A DNA stretch of 64,000 nucleotides from Candidatus Methylacidiphilum fumarolicum (GCF_949774925.1 NZ_OX458932.1:682001-746000); one strand, 5' to 3'. Shown: positions 1 to 9,140, counted from the first letter of the stretch. Translations and numbers: made by a program. Notes: generated by a model not told the origin, from the letters alone.

Positions 1-45
1 TTTGAAAATATTTTTTTGGATGAGGATGTATTATGGCTCTTTTGA
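1..45 (+). CDS. C-terminal tail of an ABC transporter ATP-binding protein (partial)
   Basis: Reading from base 1, an open frame gives FENIFLDEDVLWLF and then TGA. The (L)E-x-I-F-L pattern close to the C-terminus is typical of ABC-2-type ATPase subunits. It overlaps the start of the permease gene by 13 bases, as expected for translationally coupled ABC genes. Only 14 residues are visible, so the ATPase assignment rests on this short motif plus the permease that follows. The gene body lies outside the window. Confidence 0.45.
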   Translation, partial: FENIFLDEDVLWLF

Positions 46-782
46 CTTTATTTCAAAGAGAAATGAAAAGCTACTTTGTCTCTCCAGTAGCTTATATCCT
101 TCTATTTTCTTGTTCTTTGATCAATGGAGCTAGTTTTGTTTTTTGGCTCAACTACCTTTCGATCAATAATATCAAAGAATTTACTCTTTTGCAGGCTTGC
201 ATGAATGCATTTTTTTTCTGGTTTTTGCTCCTTGTTCAAGTACCCGTTTTAACGATGCGGTCTTTTGCTGAAGAATACAAATTGGGTACCATTGAGATGA
301 TTCTGACAGCCCCTGTGAGGGAATGGGAATTAGTGCTATCCAAGTTTTTAGGCTCTGTTTGTTTCTTTTCTGTTCTTTGGATGCCAATGGCATTGTATTT
401 AGCGGTGTTGCGGATAGTTTATGGACATTCCCTTGGGATGAGTGCAGGGATGATTGTTCTCCCTTTCCTAATGCTTCTTCTCATTGGAATGTTCTTTATA
501 TCGATCGGCCTTTTTGTTTCGTCCCTTACGAAAAATCAGATTATTGCTGCCATTCTTTCTTTTGCTCTTATTTTCCTCATTTTCTCATTAAGTTTTTTGA
601 TTTATTTGGGAATTGGTGGTCAGACTCGGGAAATGATTTCTTATCTTTCATTTTTGGATCAAATGGATACTTTTTCACGGGGTATTTTCGATTCTAGACC
701 TGTTGTTTTATTGGGTTCAGCCACTTTCTTTTTCCTCTTTCTTACTGAAAAAATTTTGGAATGGAGAAGGCTCAGAGAATGA
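33..782 (+). CDS. ABC-2 type permease, GldF-like
   Basis: A 249-residue integral membrane protein with about six hydrophobic segments spread over the whole length (roughly residues 15-40, 55-80, 100-130, 135-165, 168-195 and 225-243). The opening FQREMKSYFVSPVAYI and the segment EEYKLGTIEMILTAPV (about residues 82-97) are characteristic of the ABC-2 permease family that pairs with GldG-like proteins in gliding-type ABC systems. It would form the inner-membrane pore driven by the ATPase whose tail lies just upstream. The GldG-like and DUF4340 genes follow in the same direction at 40 and 21 bases, so this is probably one operon. The exported substrate cannot be told from sequence. The family call is firm; any link to gliding motility is not implied. 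Confidence 0.88.
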   Translation: MALLTLFQREMKSYFVSPVAYILLFSCSLINGASFVFWLNYLSINNIKEFTLLQACMNAFFFWFLLLVQVPVLTMRSFAEEYKLGTIEMILTAPVREWELVLSKFLGSVCFFSVLWMPMALYLAVLRIVYGHSLGMSAGMIVLPFLMLLLIGMFFISIGLFVSSLTKNQIIAAILSFALIFLIFSLSFLIYLGIGGQTREMISYLSFLDQMDTFSRGIFDSRPVVLLGSATFFFLFLTEKILEWRRLRE

Positions 783-822
783 CAAGGAAAAAAATTACAA
801 AAAGAAGCTTGGGAAGGCAGCT

Positions 823-2301
823 ATGAAAGGAGTCACGGTGTCTCATCCTTTGAGATTTCAGCTTAGAATCAATAACATACTGACCATTTTATTGATGTTT
901 GCCATAGTTTGGATAGTCAATTATTTGGGATATAAATATTATTATCGTAAGGATTTCTCCAAAGGGGGCATGTATACTCTTTCTTCCAAAACGATTAATG
1001 TTTTAAAGTCTTTACCGGAGCCAGTTAAAATTATCGTTTGTCTCACAAATTCAAAGCTTCAATCCGATATAGACAACCTCCTGAAGGAATATAAATATTA
1101 TGGAGGCAACAAAATCATTATAGAGCATATCGATCCTGCATTAAATCTTGAAAGAGCTGAAGCACTAGCTAAAAGACTTAAATTTGATTTACAAGAAAAT
1201 GTTATTATTTTTGAATACAAAAATTTTCATAAGTTTGTAAATGATAATCAACTAGTTGAGTATGATAATTCGGTAGCAATGTTTGGCCAATCCCCTTCCA
1301 TTAAGGCATTTAAAGGGGAACAACAATTTACAGCAGCTATTTTATCTGTAGTAGAAGGGAAGCCGTCCAAAGTGTACTTTTTGACGGGGCATGGTGAAAG
1401 AAACATAGATAATTACAATCAACCGGGAGGCTATGGGATTATTGCAACTCAAATTCGTAAGGAAAATATGGAACCACTGAACCTGAATTTGCTGGAAAGT
1501 GGGGCTGTTCCAGAAGATGCTGCAGTTGTGGTCATTGCTGGACCCAAAAATCCTCTCTCTCCTTCTGAACTTCAAGCCATAACCCATTACTTGGATTCCA
1601 AAGGTAAATTAATAGTTCTTGAAGGCTCAAACTCCAATTCAGGCTTAGAGCCATTGCTTTCAAAATACGGAATAATCTTTCAAAATGATAAAGTGGTTGC
1701 AATTGGAAGACTAGTTGGAGGCCTTGGAGGAGAGATGCTTATCGATAAAGCCGCAGGGACTCATTTTGCCGATCATCCTGCGGTAAAACCAATGATTGGT
1801 TATACCCTTCAGCTGCCTGATTGCCGCTCCATAGCCTTGTCGACGGATTCTTCTAATCCTAATGTCAAGAAGGTTACAGCCTTAGTAAAAACTCCAGAGG
1901 GATTTTGGGGTGAGGTTAATTGGAAAGAAGAAGAAAGGCCTAAATATGATCCAGGAGTTGATATTCCTGGTCCTCTAATTTTAGCTGCTGTTTATGATGG
2001 GGGTGAGGTTCCTGGCAAGGAAGGGATTCATGTTTTCGGAACAAGGATTGCAGCCGTTGGGTCTTCCTCCTTTCTTGCCAATCAGAATATAAAACCTGAT
2101 GGGGTTGATTTTTTCATTAACTTGCTAAATTGGATGCTTCAGAAAGAAATGGCCCTAGGGATTGCTCCAAAATCTGTTCAGGAATTTGGATTAAGCATTC
2201 CAGCTTCCCAAAGACAGACCGTTGCTATGATCTGCTTGATTACCATTCCTTTTGCGTTTTTGGTGCTTGGGGTAGGGATGTATTTTTCTAGAAGAAGATG
2301 A
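823..2301 (+). CDS. GldG-like ABC transporter auxiliary protein
   Basis: A 492-residue protein with one membrane span near the N-terminus (about residues 18-38), a large extracytoplasmic region, and a second span at the C-terminus (about 465-487) followed by RRR. This is the layout of the GldG/ABC-auxiliary family (ABC_transp_aux). Motifs include GGMYTLSSKT after the first span and YFLTGHGERN (about residue 185), as in that family. I place the start at the ATG at 823, preceded by GGGAAGG. The open frame extends upstream to 703, but that would overlap the permease by 80 bases with an unrelated leader. Its probable job is to form the periplasmic part of the ABC exporter with its neighbours. Confidence 0.85.
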   Translation: MKGVTVSHPLRFQLRINNILTILLMFAIVWIVNYLGYKYYYRKDFSKGGMYTLSSKTINVLKSLPEPVKIIVCLTNSKLQSDIDNLLKEYKYYGGNKIIIEHIDPALNLERAEALAKRLKFDLQENVIIFEYKNFHKFVNDNQLVEYDNSVAMFGQSPSIKAFKGEQQFTAAILSVVEGKPSKVYFLTGHGERNIDNYNQPGGYGIIATQIRKENMEPLNLNLLESGAVPEDAAVVVIAGPKNPLSPSELQAITHYLDSKGKLIVLEGSNSNSGLEPLLSKYGIIFQNDKVVAIGRLVGGLGGEMLIDKAAGTHFADHPAVKPMIGYTLQLPDCRSIALSTDSSNPNVKKVTALVKTPEGFWGEVNWKEEERPKYDPGVDIPGPLILAAVYDGGEVPGKEGIHVFGTRIAAVGSSSFLANQNIKPDGVDFFINLLNWMLQKEMALGIAPKSVQEFGLSIPASQRQTVAMICLITIPFAFLVLGVGMYFSRRR

Positions 2302-2322
2302 CCAAAGACAACGAGAAAGAAG

Positions 2323-4122
2323 ATGAAAAATTTTCGTTCAACCCTCATCCTATCTATCATTGTTGCTTTGTTGACTGGATACATTTATTTTTTTGACAAG
2401 GGTAAGAAGTCTACGGAAGAAAGGCAAAGAACGGAAAATGAACTTTTTCATATTGAAGCGGGTGAAATAAATTGGTTACAAATTAAATCACCTGGTGAAT
2501 CCGTTACCTTGGAGAAAAAAGAAAATCAATGGAAGATAATCTCTCCAATTCATGCTGATGCTGATGAAAGGACAATCGATCGGTATCTGATCGATCTTCA
2601 ATATTTAGAAGTCCGAAGGAAAATTCCCCAGAATGAGATTCCCAGTGGCGATATTTTAAAACAATGGGGATTTTCTAATCCATCTCTAGAAATCTATTTT
2701 AAAACTTCAAAAGAAACACACAGTTTGATTGTTGGTCGGAAAACAGCTGTAAGCGAGTTGGTTTATGCAAAAACCTCTACAGGATCCAATGGCCCAATTT
2801 ATTTGATTAGTTCTAGTATGGCGGAGTCTTTAAAGAAAGGCTTAGATGATTTGCGCAGTCGGGTTGTTTTTCATTTCAATCAGTTTTCGATTGACAAATG
2901 CGGGATTAGACAACTCAATGGCCCTTCCTTTTCTGATTATATAGTCTTAAAGAAAGGAAAGCAGTGGGAACTTCAAAAACCTGTTATGGCAAGGGCTGAT
3001 GGGAGCAAATTAGAGGATTGGTTTAATGAATTGCATTCGCTTCATATTGACAAGTTTATTGCTGATGATGGGTCCAACCTTAATCAATACGGATTAGATA
3101 GCCCAAGATATCAAATTTGGATCAATCAGTCAGATAAGAAGGAGGAAGAGAAGCTTTTGGTTGGTAATTCCTTGCCGTCAGATACAAAGGAGCTATATGC
3201 GAAAATGGCTTCGAGTAATTCGGTCTTTACGATCCAAGCAGATGCAGTCAATAAGATCGTACAGAATTTTTCAGATATTCGTGACAAGCATGTGTTTCCT
3301 ACTTTTTCAGAAGAGCAGGTTGAAAAGATATGGTTTCGGAACAAAGACCTCAAATTGGTTTATGTGAAAAAAGGCAGTGATTGGCAAAGTGAAGAAACAG
3401 AGAAAGGACTTGCCAATAAAAATAAGGTTAATGAGTTTATAGAGGCGTTACGTAATCTGGAAGCCAAAGATATTAAACAAGAACAGATGGAGGTAAAAGG
3501 TTATGGTTTGGAAAATCCCCAAGAGGATATAGAAATTGAATTTAATCCTGGACTAACCACCGACAAATCTCAGCGGGTAGAGCTGTATTTAGGGAAAGAT
3601 GAAAATGGACTAATCTATGCCAAAAACTCTATTGAACCTTTTGTTTATGCTATTAAGGATTCATTTATCAAAACGCTCCCTAAAGATCCATGGGATTGGA
3701 AGGATCTCTCGATTATCCAATTGGATCCTCAAGAAATATCTCAATGGGATGTCATCTCTGGGAATCAATCTTTTACTGTACAGAGAAAAGAGGGGAAGTT
3801 TATAGCCACAGGCATATCCGGACTGGATGAAGAGAAAGCCAAAGATTGCCTTGAGTTGTTAGCGCATCTCAAAGCGGTGAGGTGGATTGGGCCTCCTTCT
3901 CAGGGAATGGAACTTTCCAAGCCCCAAGCGAAAATTACAATCCATGCCAAAAAGAATTACGTAGTACTCATTGGAGTTGCTTCGCCAACAGGTGGCAGGT
4001 ATGCTCTCTTGGAAGGCACTCCGATAGCCTTCGAACTAGAGGATTCAGTTTATAAGAGGCTGGTAGAACCACTACATACAAAAACTACTGTGCAGCAAGC
4101 TATGCCTCAAGCAGCAAAATAG
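2323..4122 (+). CDS. DUF4340 repeat protein of the GldF/GldG locus
   Basis: A 599-residue protein with an N-terminal membrane anchor (residues about 5-23) and a long extracytoplasmic part. That part contains several related units, each with a sequence like WKIISP or WELQKP, then YGL or WGF-(S/D/E)-(N/S)-P, then a beta-rich stretch ending in VG or LG-(R/N/K) and a tyrosine-rich element. This is the DUF4340 pattern, found next to GldG-like genes in many bacteria. The start at 2323 lies 21 bases after the previous stop and has a GAGAAAG ribosome site. Biochemical function is unknown; position implies a role with the ABC exporter. Confidence 0.85.
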   Translation: MKNFRSTLILSIIVALLTGYIYFFDKGKKSTEERQRTENELFHIEAGEINWLQIKSPGESVTLEKKENQWKIISPIHADADERTIDRYLIDLQYLEVRRKIPQNEIPSGDILKQWGFSNPSLEIYFKTSKETHSLIVGRKTAVSELVYAKTSTGSNGPIYLISSSMAESLKKGLDDLRSRVVFHFNQFSIDKCGIRQLNGPSFSDYIVLKKGKQWELQKPVMARADGSKLEDWFNELHSLHIDKFIADDGSNLNQYGLDSPRYQIWINQSDKKEEEKLLVGNSLPSDTKELYAKMASSNSVFTIQADAVNKIVQNFSDIRDKHVFPTFSEEQVEKIWFRNKDLKLVYVKKGSDWQSEETEKGLANKNKVNEFIEALRNLEAKDIKQEQMEVKGYGLENPQEDIEIEFNPGLTTDKSQRVELYLGKDENGLIYAKNSIEPFVYAIKDSFIKTLPKDPWDWKDLSIIQLDPQEISQWDVISGNQSFTVQRKEGKFIATGISGLDEEKAKDCLELLAHLKAVRWIGPPSQGMELSKPQAKITIHAKKNYVVLIGVASPTGGRYALLEGTPIAFELEDSVYKRLVEPLHTKTTVQQAMPQAAK

Positions 4123-4187
4123 GCTTTGGCTATGTTGTTCATGACTAAACACAAAAACTAAGGGTGAGGAATACAAATGGTCGATTC

Positions 4188-4742
4188 TCAGGAAGGATGC
4201 GTTGATTCTTCTTCAGCTTTTTGGATTTCTTGATATTTCTTTATGCTTTTAAAGACTAAAATATAGGAAATGGCTGCCAGAGGCAATCCTATGATCAAGG
4301 AGCCTATGAACATTGGCCATCCTAAATTATAAATCTCCTGCCAACTTATTAATTGTTTGAGCTCTAGGTGTTGGAGTTTGGACAGTGTCTTATTAAATTG
4401 ATGGCTATTTTGACCAAGCACAATCAACCCAATTTTATATTCAAGCCACATTAGTCCGGGAACGAAGGGCAAAGCAATATCATGAGCAGCAACACCTACA
4501 GCTGCTGCAACCTTACTTGCACGAACAAGCCAAGCTGATACAATAGCTAAAATCGTCTTGAATCCCCAAAAAGGAGTAAATCCATAAAAGACGCCAATAG
4601 CAAAACCAAAGGCTATAGAGTGAGCAGATACAGGCAATTTTCGAAGGATGGTATGACTTTTTTTGAAATGATGAGAGACATAGGAAAAAAGATTCTTTTT
4701 TTTAGGTTGTGATTTGACAACTCCTTCAGACGATTTCCCCAT
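4188..4742 (-). CDS. DUF2062 membrane protein
   Basis: A 184-residue protein with about three membrane spans. The signature is the segment around residues 42-80 (AFGFAIGVFYGFTPFWGFKT), the aromatic and glycine-rich core of DUF2062, followed by further hydrophobic stretches near residues 88-108 and 145-165. The function of DUF2062 is not established; it occurs alone or fused to glycosyltransferases in envelope-related contexts. It lies tail-to-tail with the DUF4340 gene and stands alone here. A lysine-rich N-terminus precedes the first span. Confidence 0.8.
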   Translation of the reverse strand: MGKSSEGVVKSQPKKKNLFSYVSHHFKKSHTILRKLPVSAHSIAFGFAIGVFYGFTPFWGFKTILAIVSAWLVRASKVAAAVGVAAHDIALPFVPGLMWLEYKIGLIVLGQNSHQFNKTLSKLQHLELKQLISWQEIYNLGWPMFIGSLIIGLPLAAISYILVFKSIKKYQEIQKAEEESTHPS

Positions 4743-4820
4743 GTATATAGCAATAAGCCTAGCTTAAAGAATAGCAAGATAGATCTTTGGAAGAAAAAAA
4801 AAACTTAAATAAAACTTTTG

Positions 4821-5444
4821 CTATTCTTTTTTACAAGCGCCATTCAGGAAGATTTCAATAAAGTTGTCAATAACTTCTGTTTCTGAAATCTGTGGAGTCT
4901 CTAGTTCGAAAAGAGTATTTGCCACTAGATAATGAGAGATAATACCAATAAAAGCGACAGAGACCAAATAAGGGTTCAATGCTTTGAAAATGTTTCTATC
5001 CATTAACATAGAAACATAATTTTCGAGTTTCTTCCGTAATTCCACTACGAAACATTCGCAAAACATTTTTGATAGCTCATGATGCTCAAGAGCGCTGAAA
5101 TAAAGAAGTCGGAGAAAATCGGAATCTTCTTTAACAGAGCTAAATAATTGGGTAGCTATTTGTTTTAAAAACCCAGGAACCCCTTCCCGGTTCTGCTCAG
5201 GATTTTCTAAGTTTTCCTTAAGCACATTGAGCTGATCAATTTTCGATCGAATGATAGCTAGATAAAGATCTTTTTTGGTTGGATAATATCTATAAATTAA
5301 GGCCTCGTTAACATTGGCATATTGAGCGATATTTCGGGTGGTGGTGCCTGCAAACCCCTTTTGTGCGAACAGTTTTTTAGCTGCGTTAAGAATTTTTTGT
5401 TTTCCAGAGGGGATTTCTCGAGCTTTCTCCATTGACAAGTCCAT
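4821..5444 (-). CDS. TetR/AcrR family transcriptional regulator
   Basis: A 207-residue protein. Residues about 14-60 form the TetR helix-turn-helix: KILNAAKKLFAQKGFAGTTT, then IAQYANVNEALIYRYYPTKK. The remainder is an all-helical ligand domain with no recognisable specificity. It is divergent from the HlyD-type gene at 5529 with an 84-base gap, the usual arrangement for a repressor controlling an efflux gene. The inducing ligand is unknown. An in-frame ATG four codons in (residue 5) is an alternative start. Confidence 0.92.
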   Translation of the reverse strand: MDLSMEKAREIPSGKQKILNAAKKLFAQKGFAGTTTRNIAQYANVNEALIYRYYPTKKDLYLAIIRSKIDQLNVLKENLENPEQNREGVPGFLKQIATQLFSSVKEDSDFLRLLYFSALEHHELSKMFCECFVVELRKKLENYVSMLMDRNIFKALNPYLVSVAFIGIISHYLVANTLFELETPQISETEVIDNFIEIFLNGACKKE

Positions 5445-5466
5445 TTAGGTAAGTAAGTAATCACAT

Positions 5467-5496
5467 ACTGATTTCAGTCAACCCTTTATTTATAAT
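5467..5496 (+). promoter_or_regulatory. Candidate promoter with TetR operator upstream of the HlyD gene
   Basis: A perfect inverted repeat ACTGA-TT-TCAGT lies at 5467-5478, and a perfect -10 box TATAAT lies at 5491-5496. A weak -35 (CTGATT, 5468-5473) with 17-base spacing falls inside the palindrome. The palindrome therefore overlaps the position RNA polymerase would occupy, as expected for repression by the divergent TetR protein. Inferred from sequence only. Confidence 0.35.
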
Positions 5497-5528
5497 TTAT
5501 CTAAATTTTCGTCTCGAAAAGAAAATTT

Positions 5529-6572
5529 ATGGGCTTTAAACTCTTAAACCGCAAAGAAAGTCGAATTAAGCGGGAAGCTATTGGTTCCTCCTCTTCCTGC
5601 GAGCAAGAACCATCTTTGACTACAGTCTCTCAGGGTTCGAAGACAGAGGAGCAAAAGGGTTTGCGTGCATTCCTTATAAAGTCGATTCTCTATGGACTCA
5701 TCTTTAGTCTAATTTTTTTTCTTGCCTATTTGCTTTTCGAGTATTTCTCATCCTACGAAACCACTGATGATGCCTTTATCGCAGGACATATCATTCGCAT
5801 CGCTCCCAAAGTTGCTGGCCATGTTGTGGGCTATTATATTGATGACAATATGGATGTTAAAAAAGGACAGCTGTTAATCGAGATTGATCCCAGAGATTAT
5901 CAATCACGAGTAGCCATTGCTCAAGCCAATAAAGAATGGGCTGAAACGGAGTGGAAAAGAATGAAAGAAATCCTTAGGTCTTCTGCTGTTTCCCAACTTC
6001 AAGTGGATGCCGCTTGGGCTGTTAAACTTTCCACCGAAGCCTTTTTAAAGTTCTATGAACTGCAACTTGGTTATACCAGAATTTATGCTCCGGAAGATGG
6101 CAGAATAACCATGCGATCGGTCGAAAAAGGACAATACGTCGAGGTGGGACAAACCCTTTTTGATATTGTTCCTCCTGATCTTTGGGTAGTAGCGAATTAT
6201 AAAGAAACACAGATTACTTTTATGCGTCCTGGTCAAGCAGCTAAAATCCGAATCGATGCCTATCCTCATCATCGCTATAAGGGCCATGTAGATAGTATTC
6301 AAAGAGGCAGTGGCGCGCAGTTTAGCCTTCTGCCACCAGAAAATGCAACAGGGAATTATGTTAAAGTGGTCCAGAGAGTACCCGTTAAGATCCTTTTTGA
6401 TGAACCCCTAGCTAGTGACGAAACAGTTGGTCCTGGTTTCTCTGTTGTTCCAACGGTAGAAGTTGGAAAATTTCATGTAAGCTTCTTTTGGTCTATTGTC
6501 CTAATTCTTACTGGCTTTGGAATAGGTGTAGTGCTAGCCTTTATTCTTAAAAATACGAAGAAACAAAGATAG
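5529..6572 (+). CDS. HlyD/EmrA-type membrane fusion protein
   Basis: A 347-residue periplasmic adaptor with a cytoplasmic N-terminal tail (about 45 residues), one membrane span (about 48-70), then the HlyD lipoyl/barrel core. YETTDDAFIAGHIIRIAPKV and DNMDVKKGQLLIEIDPRDY are classic EmrA/HlyD motifs. The coiled-coil hairpin is short (about residues 120-175). The second half-motif is YTRIYAPEDGRI. A second hydrophobic segment at the C-terminus (about 315-337) is unusual for EmrA. The divergent TetR gene suggests drug- or solvent-responsive control. No MFS pump or outer-membrane channel gene is adjacent, so the partner must lie elsewhere. Confidence 0.88.
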   Translation: MGFKLLNRKESRIKREAIGSSSSCEQEPSLTTVSQGSKTEEQKGLRAFLIKSILYGLIFSLIFFLAYLLFEYFSSYETTDDAFIAGHIIRIAPKVAGHVVGYYIDDNMDVKKGQLLIEIDPRDYQSRVAIAQANKEWAETEWKRMKEILRSSAVSQLQVDAAWAVKLSTEAFLKFYELQLGYTRIYAPEDGRITMRSVEKGQYVEVGQTLFDIVPPDLWVVANYKETQITFMRPGQAAKIRIDAYPHHRYKGHVDSIQRGSGAQFSLLPPENATGNYVKVVQRVPVKILFDEPLASDETVGPGFSVVPTVEVGKFHVSFFWSIVLILTGFGIGVVLAFILKNTKKQR

Positions 6573-6693
6573 TTTTCTTCTCATTTATTCCCTATTTGCC
6601 TCTATTTCGCTTGCATTCTCTTTCCTATCATCCTAGAAAGGATAAAAAAAAGGGAGTTGATCAATAACCAAGGGCATCACATACACTCTCATA

Positions 6694-7157
6694 GTCAACT
6701 ACCCTTCTCTGAAAGGAGGGGCTTGTAGGTAGCTATAAGCTGAGTTGCCTAGGGTAAGTTACGGAGCTGTGGCAATGCAAAGAAGTAACTACGTGAGCGA
6801 TAGGCAAGACCAGATCTACTCCAGGATGCTTACTCAGTCCTGGATCCTGGAAGAAGGGGATCAGGCTGGCGAAAGGCAAAGCGCCGAAGGTTCCCTTCTC
6901 CTGTGCAGGCGGCTAGCCGGTCGTGTGCTTTTCCGAGGGGATCGAGTTGGGAACGCCAACTCAGCTCCGTTACTGCCGAAGGACGGATGGAATGTAAGCC
7001 TTGGGAAGGGGAGGCTGAGAGAAACCACTTTTCTATCCCCTTATGAATATTTGTGGACCAAGATAGCATTGGAGAAAAGAGATGGGGCAACAGGGGTGGC
7101 TTACGATGCCGCGCTATCCCTTCTCGACCTGAAGGACGGGGTTTCCCCCACAATTGG
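6694..7157 (+). ncRNA. HEARO-type element, copy 1 (IscB-like omega RNA without an IscB)
   Basis: First of three related 462-464 bp elements in the window. It begins GTCAAC, then a 7-bp stem (CCCTTCT paired with AGGAGGG, one G-U pair), then CTTGTAG-GTAG-CTATAAG. The conserved middle contains GGCAATGCAAAGAAGTAACT, and the 3' end is GACGGGGTTTCCCC followed shortly by ATGA at 7158. From family knowledge, HEARO RNAs are mobile IscB guide RNAs that usually lack the protein gene and insert directly before ATGA or GTGA; all three copies fit this. Here the ATGA opens only a 16-codon frame. The guide would be the 16 or so bases ending at 6693. An open frame through the element is not judged to be a gene. 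Confidence 0.7.
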
Positions 7158-7233
7158 ATGACGAAAAGTGATCAAATTAAAATATTTTTCTCTTTTAGAC
7201 ACTAATTTAACATTGCATTTCTTAAAGAAATTT

Positions 7234-7262
7234 TTCATGGTATAGACCCAAACTGCTATAAT
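7234..7262 (+). promoter_or_regulatory. Candidate promoter for the ArnT-like gene
   Basis: A perfect TATAAT lies at 7257-7262 with a weak -35 (TTCATG, 7234-7239) at 17-base spacing. It lies in AT-rich DNA between the HEARO element and the glycosyltransferase start, 59 bases before the ATG. Based on consensus match only. Confidence 0.35.
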
Positions 7263-7321
7263 CTGAAAGGAAAGAAAGTCCTTTAGCCAAGCTCAATGAT
7301 TATTATGGAGTGGAACGACTA

Positions 7322-9130
7322 ATGTGGTTTTTTCGGTTCAATAAAGTTAACGAAGAAGAAATAGAACAACGAACGCTTCCCTTTTTAAAATTATCAGCCT
7401 TTCCTTCGTTTCCTCTAGCCTCGGTTTTCTTCCTATTGGTCCTATCCTTTTTTTATATTGAAGAAAGCCGTGGTCCAGTCATCTTTGATGACAATGAAGG
7501 CCTTTATGCTGGGGCTGCAAAAGAAATGATCCAACGAAATGATTGGATTTTACCAACTGTCAATGGAGTTCCAAGATTACAAAAACCTCCTTTGGTCTAC
7601 TGGAGCATTCTAATATCTTACAAACTTTTTGGCATCAATGAGTTTGCAGCACGACTTCCTGAAGGCATTGCAACAGTCTTATGGATTATTGGCATCTATC
7701 TTCTTGGCAGTGCTATGGGTGGAGAAAAACTTGGACTGTTAGCCTGTCTAATGCTTGGAAGTGCGTTTGGATTTTTCATTTTTACCCACATTTTAATGCC
7801 TGAGCCTTTTTTTTCAGCAGCTGTTACCTATGCTATACTCTTTATTTATCTAGGTATAAGGGATGGCCGAAAACGATATTTCCTAGCTGCGTGGTTTGTC
7901 ATGGCTCTTGGTTCGCTGGCCAAGGGACTGCATGCAGTTTTGTATCCTCTACTCAGTAGTGGACTCTCAGTATTATTTTTCCCCAAACTAAGAAAAAGAT
8001 GGCTGAACTTGTTTTGGTGGCCTGGCATTGTCCTTTTTTTCCTAATGTTTGTGCCATGGTATGTGGCTATTGAGTATAAAGTGCCCGGCTTTCTCCGTGA
8101 GCATTTTTTAAATGAACAGTTCGGGCATGCCCTCAATCATCGGAATCCTCCGGATGCAGGAACAGTACCAATATTGCAGTTTTATCTTGAGCATTTCATT
8201 TTCCTGCTTCCTTGGACCCTCTATTTGGGTTCTTTATGGGAACTAAAAGATAAGCCTTTCTTTAAGTGGGAAAGCTCTCTGTTAATTAGTTGGATCCTAA
8301 CAACCTTTTTGTCTGTGACCTTTTCTTCTTTGCAAGATTACTATGCGATGAGCTGTTGGGGAGCCTTGATTATGATTCTGGCAAAACCTTTTTGTCTTGA
8401 ACAAAAAGAAACGAAGAATCCTATTTATTTTAGCCTGCCCTCGCTTCTTATTGTACTTATAGGGCTTGGTGGGATCTTAGTAGCACTTTTTATTGATCAT
8501 AGTAAGGGTATTCATCCTATATGGGCGAAGCCATTGGAAAAAAGAGACACCTTTTTGTCTGCAATATTCGGGTTTTCCTTTAGCACATGGAAAAATTTTG
8601 TACCTCTTTTGTATAGGGCATCCTTCAGCTTTTTAATTGGTGGAATAATTGCCTATTGGTTATTTTTGAAAAAAGAAAGATTCCTGGCCGGGATATTTCT
8701 TGCCTTCACGATGATTTATCCGCTTCATCAAGCTGGTCAAGGATTTGGCTTGCTCAGTGATTATTTTTCTTCGATGAAGCTAGCTAAAAAAATCAACCAT
8801 ATTATTACTCAGGACGATATTGTTATTTCTGATAGCGAGCCCAATTTTGCTTCGGGTTTGTTTTTTTACTTAAATCATTCTCCGATTTTCTGGGTCCATG
8901 CGAATCCAAAGGCAGAATTTGCACAGAGAAGCCTTCATCTAGGTAGTGAATATTATCTAACTGAAAAGGATGTTGAAAATTATTGGAACGGAAAACGAAA
9001 AGTGTTTCTTATCACTGAAGAAGTCTCAATGCCTTACTGGGCAGAACGTTTTAAAATAGACGCTGCAAAACTCATTCCGATTGAAAAAAGTGGTACTCGC
9101 GTGTTGCTTCTGAACCATAGGAATGAATAA
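7322..9130 (+). CDS. ArnT/PMT-family membrane glycosyltransferase
   Basis: A 602-residue polytopic protein of the dolichyl/undecaprenyl-phosphate-sugar transferase class (PMT_2, ArnT-like). After the first span comes IFDDNEGLYAGAAKEM with the acidic pair that binds substrate, then LPTVNGVPRLQKPPLVYW. This D-E-x-x-Y...G-x-P-x-x-x-KPPL pattern is the ArnT signature. About 10-12 hydrophobic spans follow and then a C-terminal soluble part. It probably moves a sugar from a lipid carrier onto lipid A or another envelope acceptor. The start at ATG 7322 has GGAGTGG upstream; the frame also opens at GTG 7310. A small gene follows 10 bases later. Confidence 0.85.
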   Translation: MWFFRFNKVNEEEIEQRTLPFLKLSAFPSFPLASVFFLLVLSFFYIEESRGPVIFDDNEGLYAGAAKEMIQRNDWILPTVNGVPRLQKPPLVYWSILISYKLFGINEFAARLPEGIATVLWIIGIYLLGSAMGGEKLGLLACLMLGSAFGFFIFTHILMPEPFFSAAVTYAILFIYLGIRDGRKRYFLAAWFVMALGSLAKGLHAVLYPLLSSGLSVLFFPKLRKRWLNLFWWPGIVLFFLMFVPWYVAIEYKVPGFLREHFLNEQFGHALNHRNPPDAGTVPILQFYLEHFIFLLPWTLYLGSLWELKDKPFFKWESSLLISWILTTFLSVTFSSLQDYYAMSCWGALIMILAKPFCLEQKETKNPIYFSLPSLLIVLIGLGGILVALFIDHSKGIHPIWAKPLEKRDTFLSAIFGFSFSTWKNFVPLLYRASFSFLIGGIIAYWLFLKKERFLAGIFLAFTMIYPLHQAGQGFGLLSDYFSSMKLAKKINHIITQDDIVISDSEPNFASGLFFYLNHSPIFWVHANPKAEFAQRSLHLGSEYYLTEKDVENYWNGKRKVFLITEEVSMPYWAERFKIDAAKLIPIEKSGTRVLLLNHRNE

Positions 9131-9140
9131 ATTATAAATC

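Noticed and set aside
6745-7161. 138-codon open frame within HEARO copy 1, with similar frames in the other copies (28549-28869 and 48888-49178)
   Set aside because: The copies resemble each other at the DNA level over the whole element, including non-coding parts; the frames end differently and contain no domain. The pattern fits a structured RNA better than a protein.
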